Assembly: GCA_011947345.1 (NCBI GenBank)
Contig: JAAVTG010001003.1
Span: 1,488,001-1,552,000 of the forward strand
Length of the DNA: 64,000 nucleotides
Source of the DNA: Phytophthora quininea
Lineage: Eukaryota; Oomycota; Peronosporomycetes; Peronosporales; Peronosporaceae
Direction: 5' to 3'
The notes under the pieces were generated by a model. That model was not told where the DNA came from. It ran no database searches and worked only from the letters and a program-made list of their open reading frames with translations. The translations under genes and the position numbers were made by a program. Position 1 is the stretch's first letter; each line of letters begins with the position of its first letter. Positions 56,287 to 64,000 of the stretch are shown here, piece by piece.

Positions 56287-57063
56287 TTAGCGCACTTTCA
56301 CGATGGTGCCGCCCACGAATTTGTGCACAGTGACTTCGTCTCCAGCGTCGTTTGTTCCCTGCGTCTTGACGAACTCGCCGTCCTGTTGGAGACCGCTGGG
56401 AAACTTGAGCATGCAGTTGCCGATAGGATTCCCGTCCTCAAAGCGACCGACGTACGACCCGCCGTCCTTGAAGATCCACTTGCCGTCCGTGATGGTGTGG
56501 TCTGCCCACTCCCCAACGAACAGACTCTTGTCGACTGAAAATTCGTACGTGCCTTTGCCTGAGCGGATTCCGTTCTCAAAGTGGCCGCTGAAGATGTCTC
56601 CGTTCGCATACATGAACGAGCCTTCCCCGCCATCTTGTCATCTTTCCACTCGCCGTGGTAGACGTCTCCGTTAGCGAACGTCATCTTGCCCAGACCAGTC
56701 TTGACGCCGTTCACATACGTCCCCTCGAACATCGCTGACATGGTCACTATTACGCCCAGAGACGTCAGCAATAACCCTCCCAGTTCCTCAGCAATACACT
56801 CACATTCTCCTTCGTCACTTCGTTTGTTCCAGGTGTACTTCCCTTCTCCATGCTTAAGGCGATCCGATCCGACGGCCCCTTCGAAGGTGTCGCCGTTGGC
56901 GTACGTGATTTTCACCTCTCCTTCTCGCCGTAGATACTTGGCCTCTTCCGGACGGTCGTCCACATAACTCACCGCATACTCCTAACCAAGTTGCAAGCAA
57001 AGCGGTTAAACCTCTCCAAGCAGGTGTAAGCCACTAGAGCATTCATACTCCTTCCTCCGCCAT
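56287..57063 (-). CDS. MORN-repeat protein (RSPH1-like)
   Basis: ATG 57063 opens a five-codon first exon (MAEEG), then an intron of about 80 nt. The second exon begins EYAVSYVDDRPEEAKYLRRE. MORN repeats follow: VKITYANGDTFEGAV, HGEGKYTW, MFEGTYVNGVKTGLGKMTFA, NGDVYHGEWKDDKMAG, MYANGDIFSGHFENGIRSGK, SLFVGEWADHTITDGKW and GSYVGRFEDGNPIG. A second intron splits the KYTWN repeat region (about 56740-56815). One base is missing near 56630 where the Lys/Gly-rich join changes frame. MORN arrays bind membranes or act in radial-spoke heads (RSPH1) and axonemes. Without an orthologue match the flagellar role is inferred. Confidence 0.82.
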
Positions 57064-57139
57064 TGTCAACACTCGCGTCGTTTCGCGTCCTAGGGATCTG
57101 TAGCCATTAAAAATCGTAGCCAATTGAGACCGTTGCAAA

Positions 57140-58270
57140 ATGGGGGACGTGCGTGTCTTCATGGACGTGTCCATCGGCGGCTCCTGCGCCGGCCGCATCG
57201 TGTTTCGCCTGTACAGCGACGTACCCAAGACGGCCGAGAACTTCCGCTCGTTATGCACCGGCGAGCGAGGCCTGGGACGCACTACAGGCCACCCTCTGCA
57301 CTACAAGAAGGTGCCATTCCACCGCGTGATCAAAGGCTTCATGCTTCAGGGCGGAGACTTCTCCAACCGCGACGGAACTGGTGGGGAGTCCATCTACGGA
57401 GGGAGTTTGCCGACGAGGCTTCAAGCACAGACACAATAAGGCCGGACTGCTGTCCATGGCCAACGCAGGCAAAAACACCAATGGCAGCCAGTTCTTCATT
57501 ACAACGGTGCCCACCCCACATTTGGACGGCAAACACGTCGTGTTTGGAGAGGTAGAGATAGGAATGGATGTGGTCAAGAAGATGGAGCATGTGGAAACGG
57601 TGGCGAACGACAAGCCGGCGCCAATGCAGAAGGTGGTGATTGAGGACTGCGGAGAAGTGAGCGACGACTCAAGCTCGAGTTCGGACGAGGATCCAGAGCA
57701 GAAGAAACAGCGTAAAGCACTGCGGAAAGAGAGGAAGAAGCTGAAGAAATTGGAACGGAAGGAGAAGAAGCGGATGAAGAAAGAGAAAAAGAGAGCCAAG
57801 AAGGAGATGAAGAGAGAGAAGAGAAGCCGAGAGGAGGACAGTGACGATGACAAGGAGCGCAAGAGGCACCACCGTGAAGCTTCAAGGTCAAGAAGCCGTG
57901 AGAGAGATACTTCACGACGACGACGAAGCGACATGAGCCAACCTGACGAACATCAAAGGCGCCGTTCGCAATCGCGCTCGAGGTCCCGAGAGCGAGCAAG
58001 TAACTCTTCTCACCGCAGAGACTCGTTCGATAGTGGACGTGACAAGCATCGCGAGCGTGTCCCGCCGCCTCGTCTAGGAAGTGGTGACAGCGGATCGCCT
58101 TCTACTTCTCGGACCACGTCTCGCGACTATGGCGGACGCAGAGAGCGAAGTCGCTCCGTGAGCGCCATTCACGTCGAGATCGATCAAGAAGTCGGGGCAG
58201 CGGACGGCGTCGGTCTCGGTCTCACTCGAGACGCCACGACCGTCAGTCGAGTCGCTCAGCGAGATCGTAA
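57140..58270 (+). CDS. Nuclear cyclophilin with RS-rich tail (PPIG/SR-cyclophilin type)
   Basis: N-terminal peptidyl-prolyl isomerase domain: [75 protein letters not shown] and KHVVFGEV. The catalytic Arg of FHRVI, the QGGDF region and the SQFFI motif are all present. The C-terminal half is an acidic then very basic Lys/Glu stretch followed by Arg-Ser repeats ([21 protein letters not shown]) ending SARS at 58270. Two G are missing in the active domain (GGG 57401-57403; GG 57417-57418) and one C at 58155-58156. Without correction the RS tail would be misread to 58415. SR-cyclophilins act in pre-mRNA splicing. Confidence 0.9.
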
Positions 58271-58508
58271 GTACAACAACGACACCGGGCAGCAATGCCG
58301 GGCCATGGTCACCGTAACCAATCTCGATGAAGAAAACGATGCCGTTGCGATCATGTTTGCCGAAGTGTTCGGTCACAACATCGTTCAGATTCGTGGTCTC
58401 CACCCCAGCTGTTGAACCTGCCTAGATTCGGCCACGCCGTCAGGGTGAACTCCAGCTCAATTTCCGAACTTCCTGGTAGTAGCAAAGTCGTTCACGGCGC
58501 TCGCTGCA

Positions 58509-60016
58509 ATGGTCTACAAGCTTGCCGCTGTCGTCGCGTTTATCGCCGCGACCCCAACGTCGCTAGCCTGCAACTTCAGCTTGCAGTCATTTGCGACCAA
58601 GACCAAGTACTGGGATCAACGTGATTCAGCGCCCTGGCGACCGAATACAAGTGGCTCCACAGTTCAAGCCTCAGACCTGGAGTTGGTGCAGTTGCAACAG
58701 GTTTCACGTCATGGCAGCAGATACCCAACCAAAGGAAACATGGGAGAAATCTCCGGCTTTCTCGACAAGTTGCAAACGAACTACTCGAGTGTCATCCCCC
58801 ACTGGCTCAGGAACTATTCACTACCGTACAACACGACCGTTGCGGGTGCTCTTGCTTCTGCAGGTGCCAAGGAGTTAGCGGCATTTGGTGGTCGATCTCG
58901 TGTTTCGGTGGGGTCTGCCATCCCAACGACGTACAACTCGAGCGTTTTCAAGTTGGCGCACACAAGCGAACCCCGCACAGCTGCCAGCGCAATATCGTAC
59001 ATACCTCACATTTGCAATTACGCTGTATTCACCTCACGCTAACATGGTGTGATGTATCGAAAGATTTGCCAGTACGTTCTTCGCCAACCCAGACGACGTG
59101 GAGTATATTGAATACGCCGACGACAACGTAAGAAGATGGCTTGCAGTGAAATCCAGATTAATATTCGCTACTGATGCCAAGTGGGGATGACTGGCAGGAT
59201 ACCTTGCTTCGGTTCTATGATCTGTGCGAGCGATACAACGCCGAGGTGGCCGACAATTCCAGTGCTCTAGCGGAGTACAACGAATTCCAAGTCTCGTCAA
59301 AGATGAACGAGAGCGTCGACTACTTGAAATCTCAACTAAACCTTCCTGGCGATGCCGACTTTAGCGTCACAGACGCTACGTCAGTTTTCTCGGCTTGCGC
59401 GTACGTTGGTTCTTGTTTGTGGCATGACACTTTTGCTAGTGGCGTACTGATTAATGGCTCTTTCTGTCGAATCAGATTCGATGTCATGCTCTACAACATT
59501 ACTGGCAATTGGTGCTCGCTGGTTGATCAAAACCTGCTCAATCGACTCGAGTACTCGGACGACTTAGAGACTTTCTACGAGCAAGGGCCGGGGTACAAGA
59601 TTAACTACGAAATGGCTGCCGTTCTGCTCCAGGACATCTACGGATACATGAAAAACTTTACCACCGGCGAGACTTCCATCGTTGGCAACCTCCGCTTCGC
59701 CCATGCTGAAACTACGCTTCCGCTCATGACTCTTCTGGGTTATGGAGATCGCACCAAGTTGCTGGCGTCGTGGACAGACGAGCAAATTGATGCGCGAGGG
59801 TTCCGAGCCTCGGTATTCGCGCCGATGGCCTCGAATATCGACTTCCGATTGTATCGACGCAAAGTGGACCAAAAGTACTATGTGTCGCTGTGGATTCAGG
59901 AGGTCGAAGCTCCATTCCCAGGATGTGGCTCGGCGTATTGCGAGCTGTCGAAGGTGGAGCAGCTGTGGAGCTACTACCTGAACGACTACAACTTCGAGGC
60001 GGAATGTGCACTGTAG
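58509..60016 (+). CDS. MINPP1: Secreted histidine acid phosphatase (MINPP/phytase-like)
   Basis: Hydrolyses phosphates from inositol polyphosphates in known family members. Four exons (58509-58996, 59064-59127, 59198-59400, 59476-60016) give an intact 431-residue protein. The third intron is 75 nt, a multiple of three, so it can be mistaken for coding. A signal peptide (YKLAAVVAFIAATPTSLA) directs secretion. The histidine phosphatase motif is VSRHGSRYPT, and the distal proton-donor motif is RFAHAETTLPL (HAE, as in MINPP, rather than HD). NWCSLVDQNLLNRLEYSDDL and the tyrosine-rich GPGYKINYEM region are also typical. Several Asn-x-Ser/Thr sites are present. The next gene starts only 27 bp after its stop. 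Confidence 0.9.
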
Positions 60017-60043
60017 ATAAGAATATGCTACAATACATGTAGT

Positions 60044-60594
60044 ATGCGCTGGGAAAGTTGGTGGAACTGTACGAGCGGTCTCTGAAGCTGTTCGTGGTGT
60101 CGACGCTGGAGCTGTCTCTGTCGCTGCTGCTGGTGGTCTCCTTCTTCCAGAGTCCGGACGACAGCAAGCGGGATGCTCAGGAGCTGCACACGACGTACGT
60201 GATGGCGTGGCTGCCTCTGGTCTGCTCCACTGTGTTGGTCTATGGGGATAAGCTCTTGGGTACGTGCGGCCCCGATCCAGACAACTTTGACCGCGACTTG
60301 GCGATGCTGAAGGTCGCCATGTGGGTCTACGCGTTCGTGGAGCTCGTGGTGGACAAGAAGATGGTCATTAAGAAGGGCCCGGCGCTCTACGTGGCCGTGA
60401 TCTTCTGTGTCGTGGATATGATGCGCTTCCACATGGAAGCCACGAGACTCATCTACGACGACGAGAAGGAGATCGACCGACTGGCCAATATGGTCATAGA
60501 AGCTCTGGAGGGCAGCGACGATGAGTCTGCGTTCAAGCACGCAGTGCGGGAAGTGATCGAGAGGGACGAGAGCAGCCTGCAGCAAAGAAACTGA
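60044..60594 (+). CDS. Small multi-pass membrane protein, unknown
   Basis: About 183 residues with hydrophobic segments LKLFVVSTLELSLSLLLVVS, YVMAWLPLVCSTVLVYGDKL, MLKVAMWVYAFVELVV and GPALYVAVIFCVVDMM. A helical charged tail (DDEKEIDRLANMVIEALEGS to LQQRN) follows. ATG 60044 (MRW) reaches this frame only if one G is missing from GGG 60051-60053; otherwise no ATG opens it, and the first usable codon would be a TTG at 60058. No family recognised. Confidence 0.6.
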
Positions 60595-60836
60595 ATGGGG
60601 ACGAGGAGAACGATTGTGCAGATACTTTTCTGGACTCGCCACTGCAAAGAAGTTCTACATGTAGCCAAGATAAATGGAGCGATGAAGAGGACAGTACGGA
60701 GTACGGCACGATGCCCATGAAGTTGCCGTGACTTGTTCGCTGTGATAGAGTTGAAGTTGCCTTTTTGAGTTAGTCCTTTTAGAAATATCTGATTCCAAGG
60801 ACCAATTTCTGAGGCATTTTGCACAATTTGATAGCC

Positions 60837-61907
60837 ATGCAGCATGTGTGGCGGCGATCGCCGACTGCTCTGTTGCTCCGGCGCGGCAACGTGCTGGCAT
60901 CCAGGTTTTCGACCGGCAGCGCTGCTGTTGAAGAGACCGAACAGACTGCACCCCAGTACGACCACGTGCGCAAGCTCATTGTGGGGCTCGGCAACCCTGG
61001 AGACAAGTTCGTCAACACTCGGTGGGCAATCTTGGCGGTTCGTGTATTTCTCCACACGCAGTGCTAATATTCCTGCGCTGTAGACACAACGTTGGTTTTA
61101 TGGCTATCCAGCATTTCTTGAAGACATACGTCGCTCAAGTGACGGTGAGTGCTCGTCCTCAACATATACTGAGAGTCTGCGCTGCATTGACAGTCTGTTG
61201 ATGCTGTACAGTGCAAGAAGTTGCAGCTGCAGCACGAAGCCAGCAGTCACGGCGATGTGACGCGGTTCCGTGTAGGTTTCCAGCAAGACGCACCTGACCA
61301 GAACTGCATTTACCCGGTGGACGACCTGGTGAACCGGTCGTCCAAGCGCGCCAAGGACCGGACGCTGACGGAAGGCGTTCCGCACGACCAGGTGAACGTG
61401 GCGCTGCTGCTGCCGTCGACGTACATGAACTGCTCTGGTACAGCCGTTCGAGGCTTCATGCACACCCATCGGTGGCGACTGAAGAAGAATCCGCTGGCGC
61501 TCAACCGACAGGACGAGCTGCTTGTGGTGACGGACGACGTGGCGCTGCCCTTCGGCGAGTGCCGCTTCAAGGCCAAGGGCGGCCCCGGCGGGCAGAACGG
61601 AATCCGCGACGTCATCAAGTGCGTGGGGACAGAGCGCTTCGCTCGGCTCCGCATTGGCGTGGGAGCTCCCCACTGGTTCGCAGGCGGCGGCAGTGGCGCG
61701 CCAGCAGGCACCGCCATGGACAAGCACGTATTGGGGCGCTTCAACGGCGACGAGCAAGAGGCCATGGCGGATCTGCTCAACTACACGAACGAGCTGCTGC
61801 GGTTGTATCTCCACCGTGGCGTGGCTCAGGCCACCACGTTCGCCAACAGCATGGACTTGCAGAGCTACTTGAAGCAGTACGGCGCGTCACGCAAAACGCG
61901 TCATTGA
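60837..61907 (+). CDS. PTH1: Peptidyl-tRNA hydrolase (bacterial-type PTH)
   Basis: Releases peptides from stalled peptidyl-tRNA. Three exons (60837-61021, 61084-61144, 61212-61907) yield an intact 313-residue protein. A presequence-like N-terminus (WRRSPTALLLRRGNVLASRF) suggests mitochondrial targeting. The core has LIVGLGNPGDKFVNTRHNVG (catalytic His in RHNVG), LLLPSTYMNCSG, LLVVTDDVALPFG (active Asp) and FKAKGGPGGQNGIRDV with RLRIGVG. An insertion of about 45 residues between the second and third core motifs (FRVGFQQDAPDQNCIYP, NRSSKRAKDRTLTE) makes it longer than the usual ~190-residue enzyme. Confidence 0.93.
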
Positions 61908-61995
61908 AATGTTGCACGAAGGTAGAACGTTGTAACGGCAGAATGTCGCAGGAGCGACGATCGCAATTGTCAATAGACCTCCTAGATCGACGAGC

Positions 61996-63101
61996 ATGTC
62001 AGCTCCCCTGTGCCCGTGCAGGTCTCCCAGAAGGACCTGCCACGCGTCTTCGCCGTGGTGGTGATGGGCTACGCAGCTGTCACGTGGCTGGTGCTGCAGA
62101 TGGACGGCTATTTTGCAGCGGAAGACCAGGACGAGACCTTCCACTTCCCGTACATGTCAATTGTTTGGCAGGCACATCAATATTATTGCTAATCTTTTTT
62201 AATACGGTTACCTTGTTCGAATAGGAAAGTGGCCGCGTTTGTGACGCTGTACTGTGCGCTGATGGTGGTTTGGCGCTTCTACCAGCACGGTACAATCGAT
62301 CGTGTTTGATTGGGATAGCGCACTTCTCTTATTGTATTGCTGCACTGCTAGGCACCTACGTCTTGTACGAAATTTTGTGGGCGTGCAATGTGTCTCTGTA
62401 TTTAGTGGTGTTGGGACTATGCTTGTCCAAGCCTTTCCTTGTTGGCATCGCGGTGAGTCGTAGCCATTTTGCTCGAGTACCGGAAATATATGAAAAAATA
62501 CTAATGCGAACTGCTTGCTTTGGAATTAGATGGTGACGGTGTCAGGTGACCAAATGTTATGGTACATTGATGCCATCTCGTTCGTCCTGCAAGGCAAGTT
62601 CGTTACGGGCGCCATGAAGTATCTGACGTACCCGGAGAACCGCTCATTTTCCAAGACGTTCATCGCAACGCACCACCTCTGGTTCTTGCCGCTGTGCCTC
62701 TACGTACGTTGGCAAATCTGCCGAGTAACATCCATTCTTTTATTGACGATGCACTGATGTCGCTGTACAGATCACAAACGGCCACGGCGGCATGCACGGC
62801 TCGAGTTTTGTCGCTTCGTGTGCTGACGACCTTCCTGGCAGCGTTCTGCCGCATGTCCACACCCTTCGAAGTGCGTGTGCCTGGCAGTGACCACGTCATC
62901 TACCTAAACGTGAACGGTGCGTACGAGTTCTGGAAGGATATCGACATCCCGTTGCTGCACTTGTTGGACCATCACCACCCATTGCTGTACATTCCGTTCC
63001 TGGGTGTGGTTGGTAACTTTGTGGCGAACGGCTTCCCCACATTTTTGTTCTGGGTATCGCGCTCGGACTCCAATTCAATCCACTGCTTAACCACTAGATA
63101 A
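61996..63101 (+). CDS. Multi-pass membrane protein, unknown family
   Basis: Exons about 61996-62155, 62225-62289, 62352-62452, 62530-62703 and 62771-63101. Membrane segments include RVFAVVVMGYAAVTWLVLQM, KVAAFVTLYCALMVVWRFY, VSLYLVVLGLCLSKPFLVGI and the region around YIPFLGVVGNFVANGFPTFL. Conserved-looking polar patches are TYPENRSFSKTFIATHHLWF and MSTPFEVRVPG with YLNVNGAYEFWKDIDIPLLH. A missing C at CCCC 62005-62008 separates ATG 61996 (MSAP) from the body, and an extra T near 62810 shifts the last part. The histidine-rich DHHHP and the THHLWF segments hint at a membrane enzyme of lipid metabolism, but I cannot name it. Confidence 0.65.
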
Positions 63102-63146
63102 TAGAGCTGATGTTTCCATCATAATGGCAAGTTTCAAAAGGGGCTA

Positions 63147-64000
63147 CTACGGATCACGTAGAGATTCTTCGACAACTGGGAGTGGGTGGTCTTTCCGCCA
63201 GATCTTCCTCATCATGCGATTGATCTTGCGGTTGAAGCGGTCGGGTCGCGGTTGCTTTGTTTTCGGGTTTATTAAACGGCGACGGGGCTTCGGGATCTTC
63301 GGCTTCCGAGGAAGTCGGCAACGCTCGTGATTGTCTACACAGTCGTGATTTGCTGTGATGTCGCCAAGAACTTTACTGCGCACTCCGATATATTGCTCCA
63401 TGGAGGTGAGTCGCTTCGCTTTCCGCACCATTTCCTGTTTGTATTCATCAGCCAGGCCTTCTGTAAAAGCTCCTTTGCGAACTTCCTCCACTTTGATGAC
63501 AGGTAAAGTATTGTCGTCCTGGTTATCTGGTGAGTTCTGGTATCGCTCGTACAGACTGTTGGACGCCTTCATTAGGCGAGGAAAGTCAGAGATGGCGAGT
63601 TTCCTGCGGGGACTAGCAGCGTGGTTCGCAGTGGCTTCAATCTCTTCGGTTGCTTCTGGAACTGGATCGGGACGGACTGGTTCGGATCGATTTGGTGACG
63701 TAGTAGGGCCCTTAGAAACGATATTATGACCGACTAACTTGATGCTTGAACTCCGAAGTCTTCGTGGTGTTGACGTGCTAGGAGGAGATGGCTGAAAGGG
63801 GTGGTTCACATTTGCCATCGATATTTTCCGTGGCAACTGAGATTCTTCAGGTGTTGGTTGACGATCTTCACTTGTTATTCGCACTTTGGTGATAGTACTA
63901 CCTTTCCTTGCTCTCTTGGCGTTGGCTTTCTTTTGTTTGTCTTCTTGTTTCTTTCGTGACACTGCGAGCGACGGACAGCATGAATCTCCAGTTGTATGAT
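63147..64000 (-). CDS. Basic, disordered protein, 5' end beyond window
   Basis: Open from the right edge (reading frame still open at 64000, upstream residues TTGDSCCPSLAV) to a stop at 63147. Composition is Lys/Arg/Pro/Ser-rich: KKANAKRARKGSTITKVRI, a Pro/Glu-rich central part and a basic C-terminus (RLPRKPKIPKPRRR; RFNRKINRMMRKIWRK). A helical segment (LADEYKQEMVRKAKRLTSME) stands out. There is no catalytic motif and no family I recognise. No ATG exists in frame at the left of the visible part, so the start lies outside the window or in another exon. Confidence 0.55.
   Translation of the reverse strand, partial: HTTGDSCCPSLAVSRKKQEDKQKKANAKRARKGSTITKVRITSEDRQPTPEESQLPRKISMANVNHPFQPSPPSTSTPRRLRSSSIKLVGHNIVSKGPTTSPNRSEPVRPDPVPEATEEIEATANHAASPRRKLAISDFPRLMKASNSLYERYQNSPDNQDDNTLPVIKVEEVRKGAFTEGLADEYKQEMVRKAKRLTSMEQYIGVRSKVLGDITANHDCVDNHERCRLPRKPKIPKPRRRLINPKTKQPRPDRFNRKINRMMRKIWRKDHPLPVVEESLRDP

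Noticed and set aside
57381..58415. Cyclophilin reading frame extended to 58415
   Set aside because: Past 58155 this frame loses the Arg-Ser repeats, whereas the neighbouring frame continues them to a stop at 58270; a missing C explains the switch.
61472..62224. 250-codon Arg-rich frame across the PTH 3' end
   Set aside because: Alternative frame of the GC-rich PTH exon running on into the next gene; no motifs.

Overview
The window is nuclear DNA of an oomycete, most likely a Phytophthora-like peronosporalean. The grounds are spliceosomal introns of about 45-80 nt, very short intergenic gaps, GC-rich coding DNA, Ty3/gypsy and DUF659-type hAT relics of the kind common in these genomes, and flagellar genes (IFT56, a MORN protein) as expected of a zoospore-forming organism. 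There is no bacterial or phage content.

Region 1 (1-7455) is a head-to-tail array of a roughly 771-bp unit, each carrying one elongator tRNA-Met(CAT) gene: nine complete copies and a tenth cut off at nucleotide 61. The array runs off the left edge. Region 2 (7456-14019) is an AT-richer, gene-free nest of decayed transposons. A gypsy pol relic (RT end, RNase H, integrase zinc region) starts exactly where the last tRNA is broken. Its integrase core reappears at 13.1 kb. Between the two lies a minus-strand hAT transposase pseudogene, itself split near its BED finger by a candidate solo LTR.

Region 3 (14020-64000) is gene-dense and holds about thirty protein genes. Trafficking: a Rab8-like GTPase and RAB3GAP2. 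RNA and protein modification or processing: PRMT3, an RS-tailed cyclophilin, CWC15, a two-RRM nucleolar protein, RTCA, a TatD nuclease, threonyl-tRNA synthetase and peptidyl-tRNA hydrolase. Cilium/flagellum: IFT56, a MORN protein and possibly a coiled-coil/WD40 protein. Transport and membrane: a tandem MFS pair and several multi-pass or single-pass proteins of unknown role. Others: a secreted MINPP/phytase-type phosphatase, an FHA coiled-coil protein, a kelch protein, a GST-C protein, an IQ/WW/B-box scaffold, a protein with three SUMO-like domains, and a YkgJ-type zinc-binding domain apparently fused to a METTL13-like methyltransferase.

Nearly every conserved gene in region 3 is interrupted by one or more single-base length errors, mostly a missing base in a run of identical bases. 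These look like uncorrected assembly errors rather than pseudogenes. Gene spans are therefore given across the breaks, and exact protein ends near them are uncertain. Adjacent genes are mostly functionally unrelated. Several divergent pairs share promoter regions of under 200 bp.
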